Assembly: GCF_010389155.1 (NCBI RefSeq)
Contig: NC_057769.1
Location: 3,596,001 to 3,660,000, forward strand
DNA length: 64,000 bases
Direction of reading: 5' to 3'
Source of the DNA: Erigeron canadensis
Lineage: Eukaryota; Streptophyta; Magnoliopsida; Asterales; Asteraceae
The position numbers were made by a program, and so were the translations under genes. The notes beneath the pieces were generated by a model, which saw nothing but the letters and a program-made list of their open reading frames with translations, was not told the DNA's origin and did no database searches. Position 1 is the first letter of the stretch. Every line of letters begins with the position of its first letter. Shown here piece by piece: positions 47,913-60,129 of this stretch.

Positions 47913-50450
47913 TCAAGGACCAGGGCCAATTAACAAAGGTGCATCTTTCTTCCCACATTTGTCGTCATTGTTAGCTGATCGATTTGAACCTCTAAGGTGA
48001 GACGTGAAAACTTTGGACGCAACATCCGGGGGTGGTGCATCAGAGTCCTCACCAGGAAGAACCACGAGTCCCTTCTCTCTAAGGGATGATGGTTCATTAT
48101 AATGTACGATCCATAGGGAGTCTATAAGGCGTCTTTCGTCCCTGATAGACACAAGATCATCGGCTGACATTAAGCTGATAGCACCAATTCTTTCTTCTAG
48201 GGCCTGTTTCAATTTCTCGTCATCTTCAAGCATACTACCATCTAAATTTCCTTTCTTTGCCTTGGCAAGCTCATAAAGACCCCTCAATGCACCTTCACGT
48301 ACTTCTGGATCTTCACTAATGGTCAGGTCTGTAAAGATGCGTGGAAAGCCAAGCTCAGAGACAATATTGCAGTCGCTGGGATTCTCTTCGATCAAGTATT
48401 GAATCAAATTCAGTGCTTTCCTACAGTTTCATACATTTAAACACGAGCTAAATTAGACGAAAGATTGCAAAACATACATTAACCACAATGAGACAGCTTG
48501 TGGCTATGCATTTTTGAAGTGATTACATAAGAAAATCAATAATCAAAACCATATAGTGAAGAAAGAAGCGACATTTTGTTAATGTTTTGAAAATTTGATT
48601 TGACCATCTAGTATAATAATAGAACATTGACAAACCTAACAACATTGTTGTTATTGTGAAGAAAGAAGCAACATTTTTTTAAATGGAAATAAAAGCATCT
48701 CAAATTCGGTGCATAATTGCTTATATCCTTGACCGCTTGATTTGGTAGGTTTTAATGAAAATCAGTTTTGTTGCAGTCCATAAAAAATTAATTACAAGGA
48801 GATAAAATAAAATAAAAGTATAACCAATTTACCCCAAAACCAAAACTGATTCTCGCAAGTTCTGATAAGTGATAATCTGTTCCGAGACACAAATTACTGT
48901 TTTATAAAGATACATACCTCTGGAATCTGACACTTTCAGAGCTTAATGCATCTTTCAGACCAGCATAACCATTTGCAAGTCGGAAGGCTGCAACCCCTGG
49001 TTTGTTGTGCCTAATCAAAACTGCAGTTGACAATGAAAATTAGATAAGTTATTATAGTATAACCTTTGAAAAATCTTAAGGAATCACATGACTACAAGAC
49101 TACTTACAGGATATTGCACCAAGTGCCTTTGTCCGAACAATAAGATCCTCATCCGAAGTGAAATTGGTAGGCAAAGGTTCCATGCCATTTGCATCCATAA
49201 CCAATTGCTGACTCTTTGGATTGTTTTGGACAATAGTACTACCTCTGAAGCCTTGGCTCGTATATTAGCATGGGAGTTGCTAAGATATTTTAGTAAAGGG
49301 GGTAGACCACCAATTGAATTTATATCTAGTAATGAACAGGTACGCAAGTTATGATTTTATAATTATAATTAAAAGAGGACAGAACAAACTTATAAAAAAA
49401 AATCTCACCATCGGTCACATCGATAGACTCGACATAATCTTGAAGTTCCTCCAACATATCTACCAAAAAGTTAGAAACACAAACACATTAGTAGGAAAAC
49501 ATATAGCAGAAACAGGGAAAACATAATGATAATATGATAATTATACCTTCAAGATCTGTTAATGTAACACCTTGCTCCTCCAAGATGTTCTCAGGAGTTT
49601 GCATGACGAGAGTGATCTCCTTCATACGCTTAACAACATCGATCATCTGAGCTTGCATAGCTTCCATTAACCATTTTCGATCCTCCTCACTTTATAGTAA
49701 TAAAAGGAAAAGAAAAAAGAAACATCACAACTTGGACAGATGCTATAAAAACAATGATAATTGATTCGCATGATAGAAAATCTAATCCATCACAACTTGG
49801 ACAGATGCTATATAAACAATGATAATCGATTCGCATGATAGAAAATTTAATCCACGTAGCTGAGTGACTTCCAGTATATTTTTACCATTAGTTCATTAAC
49901 TGTACTAAAGTAACCATATTGACATCTATCTATAATTCCATATATGACAATGTTTGAGGCCAGTAAACATAGCTTAAATTCTTACTAAAAAAAAATCAAA
50001 CGCTAGAAATTTAAATATCACTCTATAAGCTCCTTCCATCTATCATCTACATTATCCATCTTACTATATATACGAGTATCTATCAATACTATTATACGAG
50101 TACTGTATATAGAGGATGAATATCCAAACATAACTACAATCTTACAAAAAATCAATAGTCCATACCTACCCAGATATTTAGAAACCCATATCACACACAC
50201 ACAAAAAAAAACACTCTTAATTCTCTCTTTCTCCTATCACACCATACAAGCGTAAAACATCTGCTGATTTTTTTTTTCAAATCAGCATCGATAAATAATA
50301 CATAAAACAAATATCTTGGCATCTTTGAACAAGAAAATATAATAATAAAAATTGACAAGTGTACCTTAAATTTCTAGGGTTTCCTGTGCCATCCGTATTT
50401 GCGATGCTCCATTTGAGCAAGCCGTCCCAGTTAGGTCCTCCTTGAGCCAT
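47913..50450 (-). pseudogene. Fes1/HspBP1-type Hsp70 exchange factor, frameshifted
   Basis: Six exons on the minus strand: 50450-50365, 49689-49547, 49459-49409, 49325-49108, 49020-48918 and 48420-47913, all with GT-AG borders and compatible phases except through exon 4. Fes1 proteins are armadillo-repeat nucleotide exchange factors for cytosolic Hsp70. Conserved blocks: MAQGGPNWDGLLKWSIA, EEDRKWLMEAMQAQ, LEELQDYVESID, INSIGGLPPLLKYL then SNSHANIRAKA, and in exons 5-6 RHNKPGVAAFRLANGYAGL and KALNLIQYLIEE, with a C-terminus of normal type. In exon 4, after AKASEVV, 4 bases are missing relative to the family pattern; the frame shifts and meets a stop at the start of exon 5. The remaining exons look conserved, so the lesion is recent or an assembly error. 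Confidence 0.85.
49723..49852. repeat. 65-bp tandem duplication in Fes1-like intron 1
   Basis: The unit ATCACAACTTGGACAGATGC... occurs at 49724 and 49789 with a few substitutions, inside the first intron. Confidence 0.85.
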
Positions 50451-50542
50451 TGAATCTTTTGGGCGGAAAAAAAAATACTTATGAATACTTATCAACCTAA
50501 TTAACAATCGGGATAATTAAGATTGATGATAATATATGGATG

Positions 50543-50593
50543 TATATATAACCAGCTTTTGGAAAAATGGAAACTTGATGGAGTGTTCTGGAA
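50543..50593 (-). promoter_or_regulatory. TATA box and heat-shock element of the Fes1-like gene
   Basis: A TATATATA lies at 50543-50550, about 95 bases upstream of the ATG at 50450. A core heat-shock element TTCTGGAA (TTCnnGAA, palindromic) lies at 50586-50593, some 36 bases further upstream. Fes1A-type genes are heat induced through heat-shock factors, so the site fits the gene. Confidence 0.55.
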
Positions 50594-50781
50594 CCTCCTA
50601 TTTTAAAAGAGAAGAAGATGGTGTTTCGTTTGTCGCAGGATTGGTATTTGGTGTTTCGTTTGTCGCAGGTGTTTCGTTTCGTTTCGTTTCGTTTTTAACC
50701 CTTTTTTTCCCCTAAATATCTATATTCCATAATTATAAAAAAAAAAATAATAGCCCCATGTTATATCGGTTTAGAATAAGA

Positions 50782-51245
50782 CTAGATTTTATATCTGTAT
50801 CTAACATTAGACATAAGACTTACAACATTATTAATATTAGATATTATTACGTATAACTCATAAAAGCTTATAAGTTCAAAGTTGAAGATATAAGTAATAC
50901 CAAGTATTCATTATTCAATTCAAATGTCAAGAATGTTACGCTAATAGAAAGAAAAAACGGAATTTGTTGTAGTGTTTTTTGTTTTCTCATCTTTGTTACA
51001 TATTAACACCTTAAAGCCCCCTTCTAAACTTAACTCAAATACTGCAATGTACAATTGTTTGTTTGTGAAACCGTGCTTTGTAGATAGAAACCAACTTTAA
51101 TAACATTGTAAAAATAATTATTTTAGTTATTCGTTTTCAATTAATTACATAAAATTATGTAAAAAAATAAACGATGACATCAACGAAAGTCAATTTGATA
51201 AAATCGAGCGATATGATTGGTCAATAAGTCATTAGTTCAACTGTC

Positions 51246-51286
<41 letters not shown>
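50782..51286 (-). mobile_element. Helitron, decayed relative of 36889-37744
   Basis: The minus strand ends CTAG (50785-50782) followed by T, with a decayed hairpin at about 50795-50815. The 5' side shares GATGACATCAACGAAAGTCAA and GATTGGTCAATAAGTCATTAG with the elements at 36889 and 38687. The 5' boundary merges into an (AT)n run at 51249-51286. Confidence 0.6.
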
Positions 51287-51290
<4 letters not shown>

Positions 51291-51357
51291 TAAAATACTA
51301 CAATTACTATTAAAATCTTAATATATTTACATTAAATTTAATTTATTTTTAATTATA

Positions 51358-51554
51358 AAAAAAGGTAATTGGATGGGAACCCCCTGATCCCATGTACCAA
51401 TTGGTACCCAATAATCCCTAGCCAGGCTAGTATCCAGGTAAATCTCAACCACTTAATAATCCCCTGATTATCTCAAGTTTGCCTTTAGCAAGACTCGAAC
51501 CCAGGTTCCCCCTGGAAAGTGGCGGCTGGTGGTCACTGGGCTATTACCCAATGG
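51358..51554 (-). mobile_element. SINE with 16-bp target duplication
   Basis: Flanked by TTTATTTTTAATTATA at 51342-51357 and 51555-51570. On the minus strand box A is TAGCCCAGTGACCA near 51543 and box B is GGTTCGAGTC near 51500. The 3' end in element orientation is a short T-run. The length is 197 bp. Confidence 0.88.
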
Positions 51555-51960
51555 TTTATTTTTAATTATATATATATATATAATATAACATATTATTGGA
51601 TATATATTAGTTATTATTTTATTTGATAAATATTAACTATTTTTCTATTAGATATATATTAGCTATTATTATTTATTTATTTTATTAAAGTTATCGGGTA
51701 AAAAGTGTAAATTTGTGATAGAAAACAAAAAAGTGTAAATTAAATTCAAAATTGAAACAATAGTCAACGTTAAGAAATTAAGAGCTATGATTGGTCGATA
51801 AATTATTAGAGCAACTGTGTTTTACTATAATAAAAGAAAGATTTAGTAGGCTTTTCTATCAACACTCTTCCTAGGTACATGTGAATTTGACACCACCACG
51901 ACACCACTTGCTTTTAGGTCTTCCCACAAAAGAAAAAGTAATTTGAAAATCATAAACTAA

Positions 51961-51990
51961 CTAGTTTTTTACCCACGCGTTGTCGCAGAA
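51961..51990 (-). mobile_element. Helitron-like 3' terminus
   Basis: The minus strand reads GCGTGGGTAAAAAACTAG followed by T. The hairpin is only half conserved (CCCACGCG). The element would extend to higher coordinates; its start was not found. Confidence 0.45.
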
Positions 51991-52565
51991 TACGCTTTTA
52001 CACGACAAAGTTTTGTACCTAAATTTATGTCTCGAACTTAAAATTTAAAAAATACAATCAAACATGTAGCAATGACAATAAAAAATGTAAAAGAGTAATA
52101 AGATGTATAAAAACATATACAATAACTATATTAATGTTTTAAATGTTATAAAATGAATATGTTATAAGAAGTTGTACGACATAAAGGATTTGTAAATTTG
52201 TATAGACTTTTTGTATAAGAACATAAACAATAACTATGTTAATGACTTAAATATAATGTTACATGAATCTAAGACGTAACGATAATGAAAGTTATTATAT
52301 ATTAAAAACGTTATATATATATATATAAAAGAATAAAATTAGTCAAACCAAATGTTTAAAAGTAAAATCGTAACCACATGAAAGTTATTTGATCAAAACA
52401 TGAGAACCCAAAAACTTAGTGTCAAGAAAATTAAAACGAAAACTTTGATGTGGAACAAAAGTTAAAAAAAATATAAAGTTCATGGGGTTAAACTGAAAAT
52501 TGGTCAAAATTATTATGTGTTATAAGAACTTGTGCATTCTACTCATAAAGCGCTTATACATTCTA

Positions 52566-52820
52566 CTCCCTCCGTCCTAATTTAAATGTCCACATTTGAC
52601 TGTTCAAGTCAATCTTTCGCAACTTTGACCATTAATATTATTTTTTGTGTTTTATATTACTTGGCGAAAGTTATATCATTATAAAATACATTTAAAACTT
52701 AATTGATTCATATATATTACATCAAGTATTACATAACATAAATAGAAATCTAGACGGTCAAAGTTAAATAAAAAAGACCCAAAATGTCAAATTATGACAT
52801 TTAAATTGAGACGGAGGGAG
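52566..52820. mobile_element. Stowaway MITE, intact
   Basis: The ends CTCCCTCCGTCCTAATTTAA and CTCCCTCCGTCTCAATTTAA (minus strand) are near-perfect inverted repeats flanked by TA at 52564-52565 and 52821-52822. The 255-bp non-coding body has GACCATTAATATTA and GGTCAAAGTTAAA blocks typical of Tc1/mariner-derived Stowaway elements. Confidence 0.95.
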
Positions 52821-53440
52821 TATATTTTAAATGGGATAAAAGTTTAAAAAAATAAAAAATTTTGAATTAAACAAAAAAAACGGTTGTTTGGAATTTTAAA
52901 TTTATGAGATTTTAACTCAATTTTTTTAGTTTTGTGAGTATTATATTTCAGTGGATATTTTTATTTCAGATTTTTAACCTTTAGAAATTTTTTGAATTCA
53001 AGATTTTAGTTTTCAAAACATTTCCCTATATTATTATGCTTTTAAGAATAACTATAACACATAAAATTAAATAATTATGATGATAATACAATATCAAAAA
53101 TAATTAAAGAAAAAGCAAGAATATTGAATTTGCTCTTTGTTAAAATATATATAAAATATGAAGTTATGAGAATGATACAAAAGATTGACGATTAAAAAAA
53201 TATAAGGTTGGCATTTGGACTTCTTAGTCTCTAGTTCGGTAGTTTATTAGGCCATTCTGAATAGACTGTCGATGGGCCGTTGACCCCCTTCATCGACGAG
53301 GACCCTATTGGCAGCGGTCCGTCAATGGCTGTTGTAAACTGCCGACGTGACGAAGAGGATGGACAAGAGGGAGAGAAGTGAAAGTGGGAGTGAGTCTTTT
53401 TGGTTTTTTTTTTTTCTATCTCTTTTATATATACGTAGTA

Positions 53441-53806
53441 GAGTTTTCATATTTTGAAAACTATTTTTTTTTAAAAAAACCTATGAGAACCTATAAATAA
53501 TATACTTGTTCATATTTTTTTTTTCAGTCACATGTAAAATGATATAAAAATTTATGTTGCAAGAGAAATTTTTTTAAGGAACCTTTAAAGTAGCATTTTG
53601 TAAGCTTATGAATGAATTTGTTCACGTTTTTTGTTCACATGTGACAAACGGCTATATATAAAATTTTGAAAAAATTATTCTGCAACATATATTTTTATAA
53701 CGTTTCATATGTGAATGAACAAAAAAAAAACATATAATCCAATATGAAATTTATGAGTTCTCACTGTTCTTACAAAAAAATGAGTTCTCAAAATAAGGAT
53801 CTCCAT
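53441..53806. mobile_element. Foldback MITE, copy 1
   Basis: The element is nearly palindromic. The left arm has TTTTGAAAACTATTTTTTTT and the right arm reads TATTTTGAGAACTCATTTTT on the minus strand; TTCACATGTGA-type palindromes and ATGTTGCA blocks occur in both arms. A second copy lies at 56843-57210. Confidence 0.7.
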
Positions 53807-53892
53807 ATGTAGCATATAATATATATATATATATAGGTAGATGGTTGTATAAGGTGTTAGATACCTAATATTAAAAGTAGAACACTCACATA

Positions 53893-53921
53893 CTAGTTTT
53901 TTAACCCATAATATTCATGGG
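53893..53921 (-). mobile_element. Helitron-like 3' terminus
   Basis: The minus strand reads the hairpin CCCATGAATATTATGGG (53921-53905), eight bases, then CTAG (53896-53893) followed by T. Confidence 0.55.
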
Positions 53922-53955
53922 TGTGCAAATATTTATTCATTAAACAAAAAATATT

Positions 53956-54210
53956 ACTCCCAACGTCCCATTATACTTGTCTACTTTAAAATTTTCAAAG
54001 TGAAACTTTACTAACTATGACAATAAATATATTTATTTGTGTTATATAATAGTTAATGAAAGTTATACCAATGAAGCACACATCTAAAACGCAATCAATT
54101 CATATAACTTTCATAAAATATTATATAACACAAACAAAAATATTTGCGGTCAAAGTTCGTAAAGTTTGATTTTGAAAATCTAAAAGTGGACAAGTTTAGT
54201 AGGACGGAAG
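53956..54210. mobile_element. Stowaway-like MITE, decayed
   Basis: The left end CTCCCAACGTCCCATTATAC and the right end (GTAGGACGGAAGAAAATTAG) are degraded Stowaway termini. The interior follows the same order of blocks as 52566-52820 (ATAGTTAATGAAAGTTATA, AAACGCAATCAATTCATATA, GCGGTCAAAGTT). Confidence 0.7.
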
Positions 54211-55779
54211 AAAATTAGTATGTAAGGGATTCCACAACTAAACTTAAGTGTCAGACAACCTTATATTCACTTTTATATATATATATATAATATATAATGT
54301 ATGTATTGGTATGTGCCAGTGTTTAGATGTAAAATGAATTAGGATGGGTTAATTTTAAGGGATGTGATAAAAGTACCATTATTTTTTATTTAGCTATCAC
54401 AATGTGTAGTAACGACTTAAACAGTCAATTGTAAAATTTATACAGTGTAATACATCTATTAGACCATCCCCATCGATAGTTTGTTCGTTTAAGTCGGTCA
54501 CACATATAATGTAAAAAATTGAAAAGATTCTTAAAACAACACCGAACAAGTCGGTCCAACGATCAGAAGTCGGATGATATTATAATAAAAGCTTTCTCCT
54601 AGCACATATGTAGTAGTATGACTTTTCTGACAGTAGCTATATATTTAATATATTTCTTAATTCTTTTTTAATACTTTAATGGTTTTGAGTGTAGTCAGTT
54701 TTGTTCGATGGAGTGTAAAAGTGAATTTATTTTAAAAATATATATATTTTGGTTGGGTTGTGGATGGGAGTGTGAAAATTAAGTTTAGTTGGGTTGGATG
54801 AATATAATAGAGAGAAATTAATATTATAATGAATAGTATTGTTGGGTTGAGTTGTGAACGGAGATAGCCTTAAAAGGATAGTATGATTATCACCTCTTTA
54901 ATCTTAAAGGTGAACACTTTTTTAGTCCCTATATATTTAAATGAGTTTAAGCCCTATATATTTAAATGAGTTTAAGCTTAGTCCTTATATATTCATAATT
55001 TAATTTTAAAGTTTACAAAAGTTATGTAACTATATTAATATATTATATTGAGTTAATATAGTATTATTTATTGATAAAAATGTTTTTATTTAATAAAATA
55101 TTAAGGAAAGGGTGTGTAAAAGATCATACTGAAATGAATGTTCTTAAGGGTGTATTGGAGAAAAAAATTGAAAAAATAAAAAAATAAATATGACGTTGAT
55201 ATGATAATGAAAAAATGTAATGAAGAAGTCCTTGTTAAAAAATGTCTTAACAAAAACATTGAGTCATCATCAATCTCAACCTTTTTATCTTTTCTTACAT
55301 GTAATTTGCAAAACTCCCATACAGATAAACATAAAACGGTTCCAAATAGTACCAAGAACTCAACCAACAAAGATTCAAAGAAATTAAAACTATCTAGTAA
55401 GGTTTCCTTTTCTTTTATCGTCTTCAAAATTTAAACACCACAACCATTGTTGCTAGACTTCACAGTTGATGACCACCACAACCAGTCATCCTTTTTTTAT
55501 ATTGTTGTTTTTTTTAATTCCTATATTGGTCACTTCTTTTGTAAATCTAAACTCTAAAGTATTAAAAACTTTTATTGGTTATATATTACGTACATGTAAC
55601 ATTAAAAGGAGGATTTCATATCAACATCATTGAGTATTATTATTTGCATTAATATAGTTATTGTTATATTTTATGTTTTTAGATATCTTATTATTTTTGT
55701 TGTGTTTTACACATTATGTTTATTATAGCTACATGTTTTGCTTTTTATTTAAAAAAAAGTTAGGTTTGAATATTTAAAG
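54211..55779. other. Gene-free AT-rich region
   Basis: No supported gene over 1.6 kb. A 25-base duplication (ATATTTAAATGAGTTTAAGC) occurs at about 54945-54980. The ORFs at 55101-55434 on both strands have no domain-like features. Confidence 0.35.
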
Positions 55780-56104
55780 TATATGTAGGAACTAATTGCA
55801 TTTTTGGTCCCTGTGTTATCATACTTTTTGCAGGTTTGGTCCAAACTTTTCATTTGTTGCATTTTTGGTCCCAAAAGTATGCATTTTTTGCAAGAATGGT
55901 CCAATTTAACGATTCTGTTAGTTATCAACCGTTAATTTGATCATGTGCATCTCATGTGAAGGAAAATATCATCTTTCTTGTTCTAATTTAATGTGTATAT
56001 ATATATATGAGAAAATGGAGTATGTGGTTGTTAAACATCCAAGCTTGAGTATAGAACCCCTCACATACTAATTTTTTAATATATCTATAAATGTTTGGCC
56101 CCCC

Positions 56105-56820
56105 ATGCTTACCACTGATAGTCCTCCCCTACACCACCAAGAGCACATAACCACCACCACTTGGAACCCTAGCCGCCACCATATCGGACTATTGGATTTC
56201 TGGCAAGAGAAAGAAGAAGAAGAGTCGAATTGTTGGGTTTATAGCAAGAGGAAAAACCACCCACCACCACCACCTTTTCTGAATTTATCTGTACAACAAC
56301 CTTGGAAACATTTACTTCCATTCGGTCTATCTTTTCTTTTATAAAATATGTATAATAGATGTAGATCTAAAAAATAAGAAAAAAATATGGAAATTTATGT
56401 GTGTCTGTGTTTATAGATCTGTGGGTGTGTGTGTTTATGGATCCATGTATATATGGAAATTTGATGTGAGCCGAAGGTAGTGAATCCGTGGGTATGTGTG
56501 TTTACAGATCTCAGTATGTTACGACCTTACTTGAACAAGATCTGTTCCACAGGCTCGTACCTCTGTATCCTTGATTTCTATCAAGACAAAAACTCATGTC
56601 TAGTTGATGAAATAGATACATGTAGCTAGAGTGTGATTAACCGAGCCTTATGGTCTTGACCATGGCCCAGTAGAGGATCTCTGTTTGTCTAGAAATTATG
56701 TTGGTGGTGGCCGAATGCAATGATTGATTTGGGTTGGTGGTGGCCGGAGGTGACTGGAGGTGGGCAGGTGTGATGATTGATTTGGATTGGTGGTGGCCAA
56801 TACTGTAATGTATATGTGTG
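56105..56820. other. Possible captured host DNA inside the Mutator-like element
   Basis: Bases 56105-56344 form a short ORF rich in His, Pro and Ser, and 56690-56800 contain repeated GGTGGTGGCC phrases. The composition differs from the surrounding transposon arms. No protein family was recognised, so this is only a candidate for host sequence picked up by the element. Confidence 0.3.
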
Positions 56821-56842
56821 TATGTATATGTATATATATATA

Positions 56843-57210
56843 GGGGACCCTTATTTTGAGAACCTATTTTTTTGTAAGAACCGTGATAACTCCTAATATT
56901 TATATTGGATCACATGTTTTTTTTGTTCATTCACATGTGAAATATTATAAAAATATATGTTGCAGAAGAAATTGTTTTTCAAAACCTTACATATAGCCGT
57001 TTGTCACATGTGAACAGAAAATGTAAACAAATTCATTCACAAGTTTATAAAAGGCTACTTTGAAGGTTTCATAAAGAAGTTTCTTCTACAACATACCTTT
57101 TTATATCATTTCACATGTGAATGAACAAAAAAAAACATGTGAACAAATATATTATCTAAGAGTTCTCATGGTTCTTACAAAAAAAATGGTTCTCAAAATA
57201 AGGAAACTCT
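56843..57210. mobile_element. Foldback MITE, copy 2
   Basis: The left arm CCTTATTTTGAGAACCTATT and the right arm, which reads CCTTATTTTGAGAACCATTT on the minus strand, are inverted. It is closely related to 53441-53806 and is nested near the right terminal repeat of the Mutator-like element. Confidence 0.75.
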
Positions 57211-57544
57211 ATATATATATATATATAAACTGCAAGATTGGTCCTATTTGTGTAAAAAGACGATTTGCCCCTCACATGAGGTGCACATAATCAAATTAAC
57301 AGTTGATACTTGACGGAATCGTTAGATTGGACCATTCTTGCGAAAAATGCATACTTTTGGGACAAAAAATGCAACAAATGAAAATTTTGGACCAAATCTG
57401 CGAAAAGTGTGATAACACAGGGACCAAAAATGCAATTAGTTCTGTATGTAGCTTTGTTACTCTAACATTATTATATTTTGTTTGTATCCAAAAGTTTATT
57501 ATGTAAAAAACGTGTTCGTCGGCAACACACGAATAACCATCACC

Positions 57545-57660
57545 AAATAGTCTAATAACAAGGCGGCCCTTTCCTCACAAGAGGTGAGGAGTTCAAGTCC
57601 TATCCTACGCATATTTCGTGTGACCACAGGTAAAAAGTTACCAGTTACGGTGAGTCTGAA
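57545..57660 (+). mobile_element. SINE-like fragment
   Basis: A box B-like GAGTTCAAGTCC near 57589 follows AGTCTAATAACAAGGCG, a weak box A, at tRNA-like spacing. The bases after it (ACCACAGGTAAAAAGTTACC) fit a SINE body. No target duplication was found. Confidence 0.45.
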
Positions 57661-58150
57661 TGAGTTTCTTCCTTTAGATATCTTGTTGATAGGTCATCGA
57701 TAGATTTAAAATTATGATCTATTATGCGAGAGAGCTTTCTAACACGGACTCGATTAAAAATACGTACATTAAACTTCCGGTATTTGCGAATATATTAATG
57801 TAGAATGAGTATATGAGAAGTTTTCTTATATTTATCACACTATTCAATTATTATTATTGAAAAAATAGTTGAAGTGATTAAAAAGTTGTGAGTTATGACA
57901 TCGCCTTAGTAGGGGTTTAGGCCTAAAGAAAGGAAAGGCCCAATATATTTGACAAGGGAAGCACGTGGGATCGATTGGGATTATCAAAAAGTTGGTATCT
58001 GAAACTCCATCTTTCGACATGTATTTAAACCCAAGCCTAATTAACCCTGATTTAAATATAAATTTTAAACCCAGCCACCACCACTCTCTCTCTCTCTCTC
58101 CCCAGGCCCAATATACTTGTGTTTTTTTCTTTCTCATAAGTCAGTACAAT

Positions 58151-58496
58151 CAGTGGCGGAACCAGAATCGAAGGTGACCCATAACACTATTTCTTTCCAC
58201 TAACTTTTTATCAGCATAATGTAACGCTGTAACGATTTTTATCATTTTTTTTATAATGATTTTTAGTTATTTTTAATGGATTTTAATAGTTTTAGGCACT
58301 TTTAGTAGTTTTTATTTATTATTTTGGTGTACAAATACATCTTTGTAACTTCTATTGATAGAAAAATGTTTCAAAAGTTTAAAGTTGTTTACATTGACAA
58401 ATATCTCATATTTATTTGACCCGTAATATCAACAAAAAATATGTCAACAGACATGTAGCTCGGGCTACCCTTAAATTCTATGTGGTTCCGCCCGTG
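58151..58496. mobile_element. hAT-like element with CAGTGGCGGAACC ends
   Basis: The left end is CAGTGGCGGAACCAG and the right end reads CACGGGCGGAACCACA on the minus strand. The flanking 8-mers AGTACAAT (58143-58150) and AATACAAT (58497-58504) match at 7 of 8 positions. The 346-bp interior is AT-rich and non-coding. Confidence 0.82.
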
Positions 58497-58839
58497 AATA
58501 CAATGATCCACATGTTCTTGTCCACCGTGAGAAAATCCCATAACACATTATGTTAAGAATTGCAATGAGAATTAAAAATCGTAATTTCTCGTTGCTTTCT
58601 TCAATTTCTTTTTACGATTTACAATTTCTCATTGTGATTCATTGATTTCTTATTGCCATTTACGTTTCTCGTATATACTAGTAATCTTTTGACATTTTTA
58701 GTTTTTGAAAATTTGAAACCATAACCAGATATTTTATATAGTAGAAAGTATCCATGTGATACGGAAGGACCTCTATAAAAACGACGTCTAAATATGATTT
58801 TACTTTTTCATTACTTGAATGTACAAACAAATACATGAT

Positions 58840-59852
58840 GAGTTATATATATATAAATATTAAAACAATAGTTATCCTAGCATTTTAAAGTCTTCTACAA
58901 TTTAAAGCTATTTTTAAAAATTGCCACATAGGTCTTTATCCTATATGGCATCTTTATATTTTTTTACAATATATAAATCTACAAAATTATATTATCTAAA
59001 ACTATTAAATTAAATAAAAATAAAATCTATATACAAACAAAATCTTACAAAAATAAAAGTAAAAAAATCACATTATATATCATAATAAAAACCGTATGAA
59101 TTTAAAATCTATTTTTAAAATTGGAAAATATTTGGTTTTCAAATTATTTATTTCTTAATTTTACTATCTAATATAACCAATATTATATATCACATTGTAA
59201 TATAGTTTTTTATCCTTTTCGTGGTGGTGTTTTTATGTTTTATAAAAACTATTATCAATTAGTAGGTGAATTCAACATAATTTGAATCATAGGTTTGTTC
59301 TTTGTAATCTAATTATAATTTTGAATTTGGTTTCTAAATATATCTAATTAAAGCTTTTCAACTTTTATGAATTTATTATTTGATGAAGTAAGTTTTATGA
59401 AACTATTTTATTTGAAAGAGTGTGATGAAATTCTAATAAGTCACATATCACTTTGCAAAAAATAAAAGATCGTTATGATTTTACATTATATTTACATTTT
59501 AACTTCATTTTATGTTCATTAGTATTGCATGAAGTATAATATGTGATAGTTAATATGAATATTTGATAACGTATGTTTTTATATAAATGCAAAGATTTTC
59601 ATAAATAATAAGAGTTATATTTTGAATTTATCTATTTCAATAAATGTAAAAAATTTCCATTTAATGATAATATAGATTTATATGTACATGCCTAAATAAT
59701 GGTAACTGTATCGGCGGTCGGGGCCGGTGCTCCGCCTTCTATCTAGGTTCCGCTCTTATAATGTATAGTTGTTAAAAGTTATTATAAATATTCATATAAT
59801 TACTAAAACAACATTTTTAAATAACCACACATCGTGCAGGTAAAAGACCTAG
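58840..59852 (+). mobile_element. Helitron-like element, approximate 5' end
   Basis: The 3' end is CTAG (59849-59852) followed by T, preceded by CACACATCGTGCAGG, a decayed hairpin, about ten bases earlier. The likely 5' region begins in the (AT)n run at about 58840 and has the AGTTATCCTAGCATTTTAAAG look of Helitron starts. It has no coding sequence. Confidence 0.45.
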
Positions 59853-60129
59853 TATATATATATATATCGGCATACATTCTCATTAATCTATGTGATATCT
59901 ACTTGCATGTAGTCAAGACTCAAGGCTACAAAATATTTTTATAAATTTAAATTATATTGAGTAGTCAAAGTACATATTTTATTTGTAACTAAAATAGAGT
60001 ATGATATTTGTACCATTTTTTTCTTAATATTATTATCATAATGTATACGCTTCATTACATATACAAATATCAAATGCACAAATAGGTAAAATAATCAAAT
60101 AATGTAGTATTGTAATATAATCTCATTAA

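Larger units (their letters stand above)
55789..57442. mobile_element. Mutator-like element with 165-bp inverted ends
   Basis: Both termini read GAACTAATTGCATTTTTGGT inward, and the inverted homology runs at least 160 bases (CCCAAAAGTATGCATTTTT, GATCATGTGCA). The flanks TATATGTAG (55780-55788) and TGTATGTAG (57443-57451) are a 9-bp target duplication with one mismatch. The 1.65-kb interior has no transposase. It includes a foldback MITE near the right end and a stretch at 56100-56800 with better base balance that may be captured host DNA. Confidence 0.85.

Noticed and set aside
55101..55434. Opposing ORFs of 108 and 77 codons
   Set aside because: Low-complexity AT-rich DNA with no motifs; each is simply the other's antisense.
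57844..58177. ORFs around a CT-rich leader-like stretch
   Set aside because: The (CT)n run at about 58083 resembles a plant leader but no downstream coding exon is visible and a hAT-like element begins at 58151.
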